64,000 bases of DNA, from positions 50,945,523 to 51,009,522 of the forward strand of contig OX381717.1 of the NCBI GenBank assembly GCA_947462335.1, read 5' to 3'. Origin of the DNA: Harmothoe impar. Its lineage: Eukaryota; Annelida; Polychaeta; Phyllodocida; Polynoidae. Positions 1 to 10,660 of the stretch are shown piece after piece; positions within the stretch are counted from its first letter, which is position 1; the number at the start of each line of letters is the position of its first letter. The notes beneath the pieces were generated by a model that had not been told where the DNA came from, did not search any database, and saw only the letters and a list, made by a program, of their open reading frames with translations. Made by a program: the position numbers and the translations under genes.

Positions 1-833
1 TCTTCTTTTTTGTCGTTTGGAAGAACTGAGGTAAATCGGGATGTAGTTTCGACAAGTAGAGCTTCAAGGACCTAAGAGGACAATTCGGACCTCCTGTCGC
101 ATACATACGCTGGTCATGTTCAGCTCTATTCGTTTGGGACCCCCCCCCAAGTGATTCTTCTCGGCGGGATTAAAGGACAGACTAGCGTACTCGTGGCCGT
201 CTTTGTCTTTGTGAAACACTATGTGCTCTTTCTTAAGCTCCCGTAGGCCTTCTCTGGCCCGCCTTCCGAAATGGAGGCAGAGCTCTTAGTAGACCTTATG
301 CTGCAACTTGGTGGGGTCGTCATGAGATAAGGTGCGGGACTCATACAGCAGCTTCTTATCCGCTTCCGTTATCGGCTGATAACTTTTCGATTTATCGAGA
401 CCGTCCTTCTTGTTCTTCTTTATGTGCCCCGTCAACACGTTATTGGCTCCGAGGAAAGCGGGACCGCTCTTGATGTTCAGCTGTCTGTTGTGGGGGGTCC
501 CTGTCAGCTGTCGATGAAGCCCATCCCGTATGCTCAGCAGGGACTTTTTCTGATACTCTTTCCCATCCTTCATGCGGACCTCCGCATAAAATCTCTTGAG
601 CAGCTGAGATAGTCTTTCTTCCGCCAGTTGTTCGAATTCCGGAGATTCTCGCACTTTAATGAGCCACTCTGAAATGAAATAATAGACAAATATCATATTT
701 GTGATCTGATTTATGTGATTTCGAGGAATACTTATTAATTGGCATGATATGAAAAACGTCTGTATTGTAAACGATCTATTAGTGCCAAATAAAAATCTAA
801 ACTCAGAACTCATATTGGCAAGGACAAAGACAC

Positions 834-1062
834 AAGCTCTACTTGTCGAAACTACATCCCGATTTACCTCAGTTCTTCCAAACGACAAAAAAGAACTATC
901 GACTGTCGACCGTATGGTACATCAAAAGTCCAATGGGGGTTAACCCCATAGGGAAATTCAAGCCTACGATCTCGCAGCTGGCGAAACTCTCCCGAATCTA
1001 CACGAATCACTGTGTCAGGGCGACATGCGTCACGACTCTCCATGAAAAGGAGATCAAGTCCA
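834..1062 (+). pseudogene. Inverted fragment of the same recombinase, inside the intron of the minus-strand copy
   Basis: Positions 834-895 are the reverse complement of 3-64 with no mismatch that I can see. From there the plus strand reads on past the point where the minus copy leaves the window: KLHPDLPQFFQTTKKN, then WYIKSPMGVN, then LSRIYTNHCVRATCVTTLHE. The YTNHCxRAT motif is the hallmark of the DUF3504 C-terminal part. Similarity ends around 1062. A different repeat, beginning with a gtagggccaaaa-type end, follows at about 1127. It has no start codon of its own and is best read as a truncated inverted duplicate. Confidence 0.75.
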
Positions 1063-1124
1063 GTGACGGCACTTATATTCCATATAACTTTTTTTCAAAT
1101 CGAGACATATTTCAATTACTCTTT

Positions 1125-1440
1125 CGGTAGGGCCAAAATAAAAAAAAGGTTGGTTTCCGGTAACATGGTCTGGCAAAGCAGACCCGGCCAGTCGGATTTT
1201 TTGAATTTTTTAAATTTTATTTTTTTGCTAGTCACCTTTTAAGAGCCTGGTTCTAGAGTTTTCCCCGCAAAATCCTTAATAATTGTCCGATTTACAAACC
1301 GTAAAAAACGGAAAATAACAAATTTTTCTAGAAATAAAAAAAAATAGGGGGACCCCGCACTGTTTTGCTAGACCCGGTCGGGTGACCGAAAACAAAACTT
1401 ATATTTTATTTGGCCTAGTCTTGGTAGACCACGGAAAATC
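1125..1440. repeat. Fragment of the 'gggccaaaa..gtaac' TIR repeat family and low-complexity A/T sequence
   Basis: The stretch starts with gtagggccaaaa and a ggttggtttccggtaac-like end. This resembles the terminus of the elements at 57966-58398 and 15755-15985. The rest is A/T-rich with no coding signal. Assignment is by eye and approximate. Confidence 0.4.
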
Positions 1441-2044
1441 AGGAAATCATTGTCATAGTCATTGTCATTGGTTCATACGGTAAATAAAAAAAAGAAATTA
1501 GTACAACTTACCACGGAAAATATGGCTCCCCCATCGGGTCTGCTTGTGGGTGTTGTCGGCCTTGGCCCCCATTTCAAAATTTACCAGGTCAGCCTCCTCG
1601 GCAGTGGCGAACCTTTTGGGTGGGGGTGGGTCTGGAGGGAACATCATATCATCATCAGGATTGAAGGCAATGGCCGATTCACGCATATTACGTGCATGTT
1701 CGAGTATTTCTCGGCCATCAGAGAGCAGATTTATCGCATATTCAAATGCTCCAGTCATCATTACCCTATTGATTAGACCAGCTAACCATTTGTTTCCACG
1801 CAGAACATCAACAAATTGACCGGGTTTATAGCTTGGTCGCAGGGGAATGTTGTCCATCTTGGTGCCCATTTTGAAAGAAATGTATTGGATAAAATTAGGT
1901 CAAGCAACGTAACTAGGAACCCTGGGCTGAATTCATGTATACTACGTTAAAATATAGGAATTTTTTATTGGTAGGGCTTGGTTTCGCTATTAAATAGAGC
2001 TGCTTTGACCCCATAAAGAATTAATAGAAAAAGAGCTATCTCGT

Positions 2045-2640
2045 CCCAATCGTAAAAAGATGCGCCCGATTGACCTAGTTTCCCCGGTGGCTTCAATCAG
2101 CTGATCGTCATTTTTGGTAAATTGGTCTCTCGAATTGCCTTGTTGGTTGCGTCAGTCGGTCACGTGATCTATGTCGTCTCCTTGTTTACTATCCCCGGCG
2201 TGTTGGTATCGATCGGAAAATGTGGAAATTACGCAATTAAAAGGGTAAAACAGCACGGCATCATCAACAAGGAGCTCTTAACATGTCTAGGACTGAAGGA
2301 TTAACCCTGTCATGGTCTCAATTGGCCATATTTTCATGTTATTCAAGACGCATTGATCGGACGATCAACGAAATCATGGCGAGAAGGTAAGGAACGCTAA
2401 GGTTTCATCTCCGCATATTGTCCAGCCCTCGTGGCGCTGGGGGTTTGTCACTCGCCTATGGCATGTGCGGCCCCGGGTTTGAATCCTGGACGAATTTCGT
2501 AGCCAAAATTGGCCATGCATATCTTTCAATAAATTGTTAAAATACATAGAGGCATCTTGGTGTAAAAAAATAATTCTGAGCGTGCGTATATCCTAAGATA
2601 ACCGCATGGCAAATATCCACTCTCGGCATGGGAAACGCCA
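2045..2640 (+). repeat. tRNA-derived SINE-like repeat, copy 1
   Basis: Shares two blocks in the same order and orientation with 42050-42585: an upstream block around 2063-2165 (gcgcccgattgacc..., agctgatcgtcatt) and a downstream block around 2497-2635 (tttcgtagccaaaat, gagcgtgcgtatatcct, ggcaaatatccactctcggc). Between them, 2423-2490 resembles a tRNA gene head, with an A-box-like gtggcgctggg and a B-box-like ggtttgaatcc. That layout is typical of a tRNA-derived SINE. It is too degenerate to be a working tRNA. Confidence 0.6.
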
Positions 2641-2770
2641 GAATCGTAGTATAATATACTGTATACACATTAGGCATGGTGGTCACACCACATGCAGGCT
2701 TCCTGACCTCAGCCTGTATAAATAGGCAACACTCTGATAATGACATAATTATACAAAGCAAAACAAGACA

Positions 2771-2898
2771 TACCCAGCTAACAAAAAACGTCAAGATATC
2801 GATAAACGTTAGATAGCGTTTTGCCATAGTAAGGAGCACTAGAGAAACGTTAGAAAACGTTATAAAATGTTGTATAACCCTTTTAGTTCACTGGGTAA
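2771..2898. mobile_element. Small TIR element (MITE), aacgtt-rich family
   Basis: The ends read tacccagctaaca and ttcactgggta. They are roughly inverted and flanked by TA, and the interior is rich in aacgtta and acgttataaa words. Related copies occur at about 7970-8075 and 62690-62757. A TA target site would fit a Tc1/mariner-type non-autonomous element; this is inference. Confidence 0.55.
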
Positions 2899-2899
2899 T

Positions 2900-3807
2900 T
2901 GTATTATATTATCCTAAAGCCTCCACAAACAGTATGGTCGAGTTTTAATTCATTAATCAGTTGATGATTGTTAAATGTGTGAGAAGACAATTCGCCCAGC
3001 CTTACATGTGCTGTGGCGAGGGAAAATTATAACTTGGCCAGAATTAAGATCTTTAGAGTGAACCTCATGAATTCATGCCCCTCCCTTTTTATACATATAC
3101 TTTCTTATCATCTCACAGATGGACTATTCCTCCCATTATTCCACTATTTCTTTCAACACTTCCTCCAAACAAGAAAAGAATGAGAATAACCTATAGCCAT
3201 GTGGAAATGGTATGACTCGGACGCAGGAGAATAAGAAACAAAAACAAGAGAATAAGAAACAGGAACTAGAGAATAAGAAACAAAAAATGGAAGGATGGAC
3301 GTTCTGGCCTACCCAAACAAACAGATACAGAGAACATGGAGGTCAGTACTTAGCACATTTATAATGCAATTACCAAGTGATAAACAGGAGACAATGTCAC
3401 ACAGGTCCCCTCCTAAGGGCTCTCTTTGTACATAGATATAAGCATATATGGGAATCATTCCTGCAGAAAAATTTGCTATTTTTCATCTTGAAATTTTTTG
3501 TAGTGGGTGAAACTACAACAAATTAGTTGAAGATAAAAAAAAAAAAGTCTCTCCTTTTAAGCTACGTACACTGAACTGATGTGTGTGACACTGTGGTTTA
3601 TTTCATGCCATTGAATGATATAACATGGGGCCATTGAGAATTGTGTCATATCTCGTTATCAAAGTAGAGCGATGAGTCTCCGAATGAAGAGTTTCTTATG
3701 AAGTCGTGTACAAGGGTGCTATCTGTTACGCTCCCATTTACCCACATGGCACAGTGTACATATGATCACTCTATACATGTATACAGTTACTGTACATATA
3801 TTTACAG
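2900..3807. other. Gene-free stretch upstream of gene C
   Basis: No coding frame or recognised repeat was found. It contains short direct repeats of agaataagaaacaa-type sequence around 3228-3285. The promoter and any 5' non-coding exon of gene C should lie in or before this stretch, but I could not identify a core promoter element. Confidence 0.4.
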
Positions 3808-3895
3808 GATTGGCTTGGCATAAAGGAGGCATTGTCAGGAGAGGGGATCTATCTGGGTACGGATGCTAATGAATCATTGCCACAATGTTAGGGTA
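3808..3895 (+). promoter_or_regulatory. Gene C 5' leader with an upstream ORF overlapping the start codon
   Basis: A consensus acceptor (tatatttacag) precedes 3808, so this may begin a 5' UTR exon. Just before the chosen start, ATG-TTA-GGG-TAA (3885-3896) forms a three-codon upstream ORF whose stop overlaps the main ATG as TAATG. This could permit termination-coupled reinitiation or damp translation; its use is unproven. Confidence 0.4.
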
Positions 3896-6800
3896 ATGGA
3901 GCCAACTATCCAGCATCTCACCAGGGTCTTAACATTGTATGTAGGAATACAGCTGGTGTATATGGGAGGTAAGTGATTCCATTTGTTATCTATGATATAT
4001 TTCAGAAGTATGAAATGTTTAATTTATAAAACCAATACTACATACTAACCATCCCAACGAATTCGCATACTTGTCCAGCTATATATTTAGAGCAGTTTAC
4101 CCCTGTTCCTCATGGCTTAATTACACCCGCCACACCCATATTCTGTCCTGCCTTCCTCTGCATCCAGCCTCCTCCTTCTTTTCTTTCTCCTGCACATCCA
4201 CCCTTCATCCCTTCCTTCCTCCTTTCCTCCCTTCTCTCCTGCCTCTCTCAGTCCGTCCCCTGACATCTATATCCCCCCTCGTCCTCCTGCCTCTCTGCTA
4301 TACTTTGGGTATACCCATTGATGTTTAGTCCGATAGACCCATGTATACATGCATACCCATAGCCTCATATCTAGGTTAGTCACTACCTCTGTCACTACTG
4401 TGTGCATTATGTAGCATTCTGGTTGCATCCACAATGAATACTAACACGTTGCCTAAGGGAATACTGCGCATGTATTATACCAACAAGTATATTATCTATC
4501 GTAAATACCCTTATGTGCCCATAACGTCAGCTTGTCACACACTGTGACAGTGTCTACCCTGGTACCCACACTGTTCTAATCTAAGGGATACATTATTGAG
4601 TCAGTATTGAGAGGGGATTATCAGTGGAATGCGGGCAAAAGAATGAGGCAAATATGATAAATTTATTAAAGAATACTAAATCCTACAGTGTAACAGACAA
4701 GGTAGCCATTTACAAAAATAACTAACGCTTCTAACAATGTAATAATTATGACAATATATTGTATATGATATACATTTGATAGTCCACAAGTCGACGCTGC
4801 TGCCATTTTTGGCTACGTTGAAGGCCAAAACATAATAATTTTTAAAAAATCAAAAGAAATCCAACCTTCCCTATCCTACCTAGATTTTCAGACTATGATT
4901 GTAACCTGAAACACACCTTTTTTGGGCCTAATGGAGTGCGTGCCCTCGACGTCACTGTGATCATGGCTATTGTAAGTCGTCACTTAGCCCTAAATGTAAC
5001 GTTTAAATCATGGTGATTCCAACAGGTATGATGGGTGCCCATGACACAAGTAAGAAGCGCCTGAACTGTACCTTACATGATACAGAGAGCCACCGGCCGT
5101 ATGGACGGGTGTCCGTGTGGATAACCTACTACAACACACGGCACACCTCAGGGAGACATGCCTGTTACACACATAGCGAAAAGGTAGTAGGAAGGAAGAG
5201 AGACATCATTAACATGAGCGTTTACGGTAAATCACATAATTGTTATCAATCTAATATTATCTCTCTTATGATTTTTCAACTTTTTTTATTGATAATCTCA
5301 GCAGATTTGAATTTCTTAAGTTTTGAGGGAGACCACATATTGATCCACACGTCGAAAGCGGCACTGGTCTGGGGCACCGGTACTACTAGCTGACACATCT
5401 ATAGACAGAGGTCCACAATGATCTGTCTGAACGAACGGAGAATCCAGGAGTTCAGACTGGTTTGAGTGCATGGATATCTGTATTTTCTTAATGTAATTAT
5501 TCATGAATTATATATGTTACAACAGGGGCTAGAAGGATTGGTTTCACATATAGCTATTTTAGTAACGTCATCGTGGAGAAACACGCCATGGAGGATGAGT
5601 ATGTGTTTCTCCACTAGGGTGTGGCAATCGAACACCTATTCTAGTACTTAAGCATAGTAACTTTGTTTCTCCACATGCAATAATCTAGCCATGGGCGTGG
5701 CTGTGCGACATCAAATCTCCCATACTCAGGAAGTAAACCTCTGCACCCTCTTGCAAATTCACAAATGTATTTATAGTAAGGTCTTATCAAGGGGCTTATT
5801 CAAAGTGCCCATCCACTTCGCTAAATATGATATTAAATTCATATATTAAAGTAAAGTAAAACCCAAGCCCATGTCCAGAGCAACCTAATTCTCTCAATTT
5901 AAAAATACTATGTTCACATCAGATAATTGTTTTAGAACACACATAGCAAACAATTCGTATGAACCTCTGTTTTTGCTCACAGATGATGATGATAGTCTTA
6001 GTTGGATGTTTTGGAACAATAGTAGTTCTAATACTGAGATGTTGTGCCACGAGGGGGCAGCACCGGCAGCAGTCATCAGTTCCTGGACCCTACACAGGGT
6101 GTACCTGAATGACACTGGTGGTGGGGGTGTGGCCATGTTCCACTGTCAGCAGCAGGGTATGTATAGTGTATAGATGACCATTAGAGAGTGGTTACTCATT
6201 GTTTACAGCATTTGTTTTATTTTTACATGTCCCTTATAGTCTACATGAATCTTATAGTCAAACAGTACTTTTCTTTATCTGCCAGGATTTTTTTTTTTAC
6301 AGAATTTTGGTAAAATATCCAATTGAGAGTGTTATGTCTCCGATGTGTGTCCCTAAAAACGATGCATTTGCAGGCCACTTTTCTTTTAAACCTGTGGCCG
6401 CTGAGAAATATTGATACCAAATTCTGTTTGGGGAGGGGGGGGGGGGGTATTTTTATCCTTTTTTATCCTGAAGAGAAATATTCTATTCTTGATATCATAT
6501 TCATATGTATATTTTATCGACGATGGACAGAGACGCGTGTATGTCATTACTGCCAAATTCATTAAAATCAGGCCAAATAGAAAGTCATTTCTTGCTTAAA
6601 ATAATATGAAAAAAGGTACTAAATTTATTTAAATTTTTGGTTAAAGTGGATCCACAGAGATTCCTCTTATTGAAATTCTCTTAGTGATCTTCTTTTATAA
6701 TAATTCTCTCGTATCAGTTGTGTTTACTGTAGTAGGATGATCCGACCGATAGCTATACACTAAAGCTTATAGCTATCAAGAGATATACAATATCAATATG

Positions 6801-9381
6801 AATTATATATAACAACAGATCTATGGCTTTGGGGGACCATACAATATAATATAAATAGCCAAATGCCAACGCCCTTTGATACTGTCTCAGCCGTATTTCA
6901 CGAGTGGGGGCTGGGGCTATATAACACAAAGCCACAGGCTGAGTGGGATATGCCCCAACCCCCACACGTGAAATATGGCTGAGAGGTATCAATGAAGTTG
7001 GCATTTGTATTTATTTTATTTTACTTGAAGCCATTTAATGAGGAGCTTTTTGTTAGCCCATTGAATATGGCCACATTGTATTGAATGGGGGCATTGAATA
7101 CGGCCTTTCCTATAGTTAAGCATAGTAAATATTGTATGTATGTGTCTGTCCCTATGGAGAAGGAGGCCTACTGCTGAGTACTGCGGCCATCATCATCTCC
7201 CTCAGTGCCGTGCTGGGGGGTGTCTGTATAGCCTGCTGCCTCCTGTGTGTCCTCAAGTGCTGCAGGAACAGGGACAAACACACTAAAGGTAGGCCTTCCC
7301 AATGGCAACACATCTTTGGATCAACGACATTGATAACTTTTTTTTTAATAGATTTATTGACCAGAAAATCATGTAGAGGTTGAACATGCTCTGCCATAAT
7401 GGTCAGTGAAAACTGGTTGACAATGTTGATTCAATGTTGATTCAATGTTGATTCAATGTTGATTCAATGTTGATTCAATGTTGATTCAATGTTGATTCAA
7501 TGTTGATTCAATGTTGATTCAATGATGAACTGTACTTTTTGCCAACTGGATTTAGGAGTGTCCTTTTCTAACACCAGAGGAGAAGGGCATGGATTATGGG
7601 GCGGAGAGAGGATTCTTTTTCCTTTCCTTTCTTTTCATATGTATAATAAGGCATGCAATGGGTCGGCGATAAATAGGGTAATTTGGGACAGAACGTTTTC
7701 GGTCTCTTCTCATGAGAGGGGAGGGGGTGAAAGGTTTTTGACGTGCCCGGGTGAATATCCTCAAGAATTAAAAATACAATGAGATTGACTTATCGGCATT
7801 GTGTTATGAGCAAAATGTTCTTTTCTTGCCATTTACAACGCTTATAGTTGTGGTAGTAGGGTCTGCATTAAGAGTGGAAGGTGTCCTGTTTGTCCACATG
7901 ACAATTAGAGCATTAAAATAATATTAGGTTGACTAATATAAATAGATCTGCATAGTATCATGACCCAGTGAACAAAAAAATAATTATATAACGTTATATA
8001 ACGTTTCTCTATATGGTTCCCTATTGTGGCAAAACGTTATACAACATTAAAAACGTTATTTTGACGTTAGCTACATTATTTTGTTTCACTTTTCAAGATG
8101 ACAGTTTCAGTTCTATAGCATCCTTCACATCGGGTGAGATCAACCTTCGCAACCGAGTTGGTCCACACCTGGGCCGTCCAAAGAGCTTAGACATTCAGTA
8201 TGACCATGAACTGAGTAAGCATTGACTAAATTTATTTCACAAAAATCCATACAAGCTGATGAAAATTAATACTGTGATAGAGATTGTACCCCGGTGATTC
8301 AACCCGGGGATTCACCCGCTCCATGCCCTCACTAGCATTGAGCTTAAAATTAATGTTAAGTCCCAGCTTTTATCCTAATAATAATTATTATTAATTTCTG
8401 AAATCAATTTTGATGACAAGTCAAATCTTTGGAAGAAGACATTTATAAACACTCTAATATTTAGAACTCACTTGAGGATCGACCGATTAAAGATATTTAC
8501 TACGTCGTTCATTCAGACATAACATCTTACTTATCTAGTGCAAACCAAGAATATGACATTTATGAGAAATTAATTACACGTTTTTATGTTGATTTATTTT
8601 CCACAGAAACCTTTGTCATTCACTGCCCTGAGCCTGAAGATATGCCCGTGATGCCGTCTCGTCGGGCGCGCTCCATGGGTACGTCAAAATATAGAAACTA
8701 TAGAAATCCCACATGTTTGACACCCAAAACCATAACCCACCAGCTATAGGGACACTGAAAAGCCCGGACTCCACTAGGGCGAAACAGCTACCTGCGAAAC
8801 GAGGCGATCCTTTTTTATGTTTTGATTTTCACATTCTGCTTCATTTCGCCTCATTTCGCTTCATTTCGCGGCAGTGTCGCCCTAAGTATCGCCAGGAGCA
8901 GGGCGAAATGAGGGCGAAATGAGGGCGAAACTGGGCGAAATGAGGCGAAACGAGGCGAAATATACAAGAACAAAGCATTAGAAGGATCGCCTCGTTTCGC
9001 AGGGACCTGTGTCGCCCTAGTGGAGCCCAGGCTATTGCCGCGAAATGTCCAAGAACATGACGTTAAAAAGATCGCCTCAACTCGCAGGCTTTATAGGGCC
9101 TTTATGGCTTAAAAGCGTCAAAGGGGGTTCTCTTTAGCCTGGGCTCCACTAGGGCGACACAGATCCCTGCGAAACGAGGCGATCCTTCTAATGTTTTGTT
9201 CTTGTATATTTATTATGTTTAGAAAAAGTGAACCCCTCCTGAATGATGATCACCTAAATCAATGCAAATGTAATCCATTTAAATAAAGAAAGGTATTAAC
9301 AACTTACAGATAATCCGTGTATGTTTTGCAGAATCCCTAGCCTTCCATGCAGCACGTCAACCAAAGATGTATAACTTCTGA
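3896..9381 (+). CDS. Gene C: small type I membrane protein, possible Ig-like ectodomain (271 aa, 7 exons)
   Basis: Coding exons are 3896-3968, 5026-5226, 5983-6156, 7160-7288, 8098-8214, 8607-8678 and 9332-9381 (TGA at 9379-9381), all joined in phase 1. Residues 1-25 look like a signal peptide (core VLTLYVGIQLVYMG). Residues 25-150 form an ectodomain with four cysteines (NCT, HAC, MLC, FHC), several N-glycosylation sequons (NCT, NMS, NNS, NDT) and an LHRVYLNDTGG...FHC pattern. That pattern resembles the end of an Ig domain, but the spacing is poor. Residues ~153-180 are a cysteine-rich transmembrane helix followed by KCCRNRDKHTK, and the remaining ~85 residues are a cytoplasmic tail ending PKMYNF. 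The start at 3896 has G at -3 and G at +4; in-frame ATGs at 3863 and 3869 are in weaker context. The exon 4 acceptor could instead be at 7163 (one residue shorter). I do not recognise the family. Introns 2 to 6 carry repeats. Confidence 0.72.
4765..4935. repeat. Half copy of the 'gtaacctgaaacacacc' repeat in gene C intron 1
   Basis: The stretch gatagtccacaagtcgacg, then cctacctagattttcagac and gtaacctgaaacacacctt, matches the right half of the element at 57966-58398. The left half is missing. Confidence 0.6.
5330..5665 (-). repeat. Dispersed repeat in gene C intron 2; inverted relative to 61312-61665
   Basis: Read on the minus strand, it matches 61312-61665 in order: catgtggagaaacaaagtta, atgcttaagtacta, ctccacgatgat, then atacagatatcca, cagactgaactcctgg and gtggacctctgtct. 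The copy near 61.5 kb has an extra ~85 bp in the middle. A short peptide (HSNQxELLxSP) is readable in both copies, but whether this was ever coding is unclear. Confidence 0.65.
6850..7110. mobile_element. TIR element in gene C intron 3
   Basis: Inverted halves cgtatttcacgagtgggggct and the complement of ccccacacgtgaaatatggct flank a short centre. Outer parts (caacgccctttgatac, atcaatgaagttggcatt) are also inverted. A sister copy lies at 44930-45125 in gene B. Confidence 0.65.
7415..7525. repeat. Tandem array of an 11-bp unit (tgttgattcaa), about 9 copies
   Basis: Near-perfect repeats of the 11-mer fill the stretch. Flanking words (aactggttgacaatg; gaactgtactttttgcc) match the interior and end of the TIR family at 38517-38624, so the array looks like an expansion inside such an element. 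It lies in gene C intron 4. Confidence 0.85.
7968..8075. mobile_element. Partial MITE of the aacgtt-rich family, just before gene C exon 5
   Basis: It starts gacccagtgaacaaaaaa, is filled with ataacgtt and acgttat words, and ends near tgacgttagcta. It resembles 2771-2898. Its right edge lies about 25 bp upstream of the exon 5 acceptor, so the element may supply the branch-point region. Confidence 0.55.
8761..9215. mobile_element. Composite TIR element in gene C intron 6
   Basis: 8761-8815 (ctccactagggcgaaacagc, then gcgaaacgaggcgatcc) is the inverse of 8984-9033. The same sequence recurs in direct orientation at 9136-9215. Short gggcgaaatga repeats fill the centre. The layout suits one MITE followed by a second partial copy. 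Confidence 0.7.
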
Positions 9382-9844
9382 GATTGGACTATATTGGACT
9401 TAAAACAATAGACCAGAACAATATTAGTTCGAGATCCCTTGGGCCTGGAACTGACGCCCCGAGAAAAGCACAATGTCACCGTCTCAGCACCCAATAGTTT
9501 CAGGGAACGTCACACTGTAAATAGTGGACCCAGAAATACTGTAAACTAGCAATGTATAAGGTATATTATACTGTAAAATACAGTAGATTCTACTGCACAT
9601 AGATTCTACGCCAAGTGTCAGCGCTTATTGAATACTAACGAATGTAACATATATAGTGACCCGCATCTTGAGGACCTTGGAACTTATACATTCAAATAGC
9701 TGTACGCCCTTATCGCTTGTACAATGCCAGCATCTATTTAGAATATCTCTGTCTCAAGGACCCTATCTCAGAGGTCCGACTTGAACTATTCTCATGGACT
9801 TCTATGTGTAGCGACCCAAAAGCTTTTTTTTCTGCTTTTGTAAA

Positions 9845-9850
9845 AATAAA
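9845..9850 (+). terminator. Candidate polyadenylation signal of gene C
   Basis: An AATAAA hexamer lies about 460 bp after the gene C stop codon. Use is not shown. Confidence 0.35.
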
Positions 9851-10575
9851 TCGAACAAAGTATGCCTAAAAATGATGCACTTGTTATATATCTTAGTCAT
9901 ACGTTATGACATTTATCATACGATTAGGTATGTTACTGTCTACTATATGCATGATCATGGATCTAAATATTTCTTTCTGTCTAAATGTTTTTTTTTTGTT
10001 TTTTTTTAATGAAACATTTATTCTGGATGTATCGGACTGGGCTCCTGTAAAAGAAGTGTTGTGCCCACATACTCCCAGCTCCATAATTATTTTACTTCCC
10101 CCTTCTTTTCATGGAAACATGATACATCTTTTATCCACCACCCGTTGGATGAAGGAGAAGATCTAGACATCTAACGCCTGCCTTCTGCAGCCACCGCCCA
10201 TAACTAATGTATCACAGCAGAGATCTGAGTGGTTTCACAATGTACCTCTTTAATCACCACGTTATATTGTACCACATTATCTCTCATTACGACCTGGTAT
10301 CACCACATCTATCAACTGACAAATGGCAAAGTACCATAAACAGAAGGGTACGGGAGGGGTAGGGGGAAGTTAAATACTTCCACGTCTCCAATAAAGGGAG
10401 GGGTAAGGGAACAGGTTGCTTATTTAGATACCATCAAAAGAGGACATTCACAAAAAGACAATGAAAAAATGTATTTCGGATGACGCATGATTTTGCGACT
10501 TTCTGTAATAAGATAGAGTGAGGTCGTGCAAGGACATAAATTGCTGTCATGATGCACTCACCCTCAGCAAAGTGA

Positions 10576-10660
10576 GAGTCATTGTCGCTAAAACTACCCT
10601 CACCTGAGAGTCAGGCAGTGTCTGACCCTCAGGTGAGGGTAGTTTTAGCGACAATGACTC
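10576..10660. repeat. Perfect 33-bp inverted repeat with 19-bp spacer
   Basis: 10576-10608 (gagtcattgtcgctaaaact...) is the exact reverse complement of 10628-10660. It is probably the core of a foldback element. No coding sequence is nearby. Confidence 0.85.

Larger units (their letters stand above)
1..1869 (-). pseudogene. Degenerate Crypton-type tyrosine recombinase (DUF3504 / KIAA1958-like), two exons, runs off left edge
   Basis: Exon 1 runs 1869 to 1512 from an ATG. It ends in a phase-1 donor (gtaagt), and exon 2 begins at 668 after a good acceptor (ttatttcatttcag). The join gives FREWLIK, as expected where the N-terminal helical region enters the recombinase core. Exon 1 holds the RFATAEEADL motif. 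Exon 2 holds FYAEVRMKDGKEY and LLSIRDGLHRQLTG, both typical of DUF3504 proteins derived from Crypton recombinases. An in-frame TAA at 288-286 interrupts the frame just before LHFGRRAREGLRELKK. A frameshift near 110-135 then moves the reading to another frame, where MYATGGPNCPL and LYLSKLHPDLPQFFQ follow. The family (established knowledge) cuts and rejoins DNA through a C-terminal catalytic tyrosine; that end lies outside the window. The nonsense codon plus frameshift argue for a dead copy. Assignment rests on remembered family motifs. Confidence 0.8.

Noticed and set aside
3808..3968. Reading exon 1 of gene C in the frame DWLGIKEALSGEG...
   Set aside because: That frame has an internal TAG and ends in phase 2, which does not fit exon 2. 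The ATG at 3896 gives a signal peptide and the correct phase 1.
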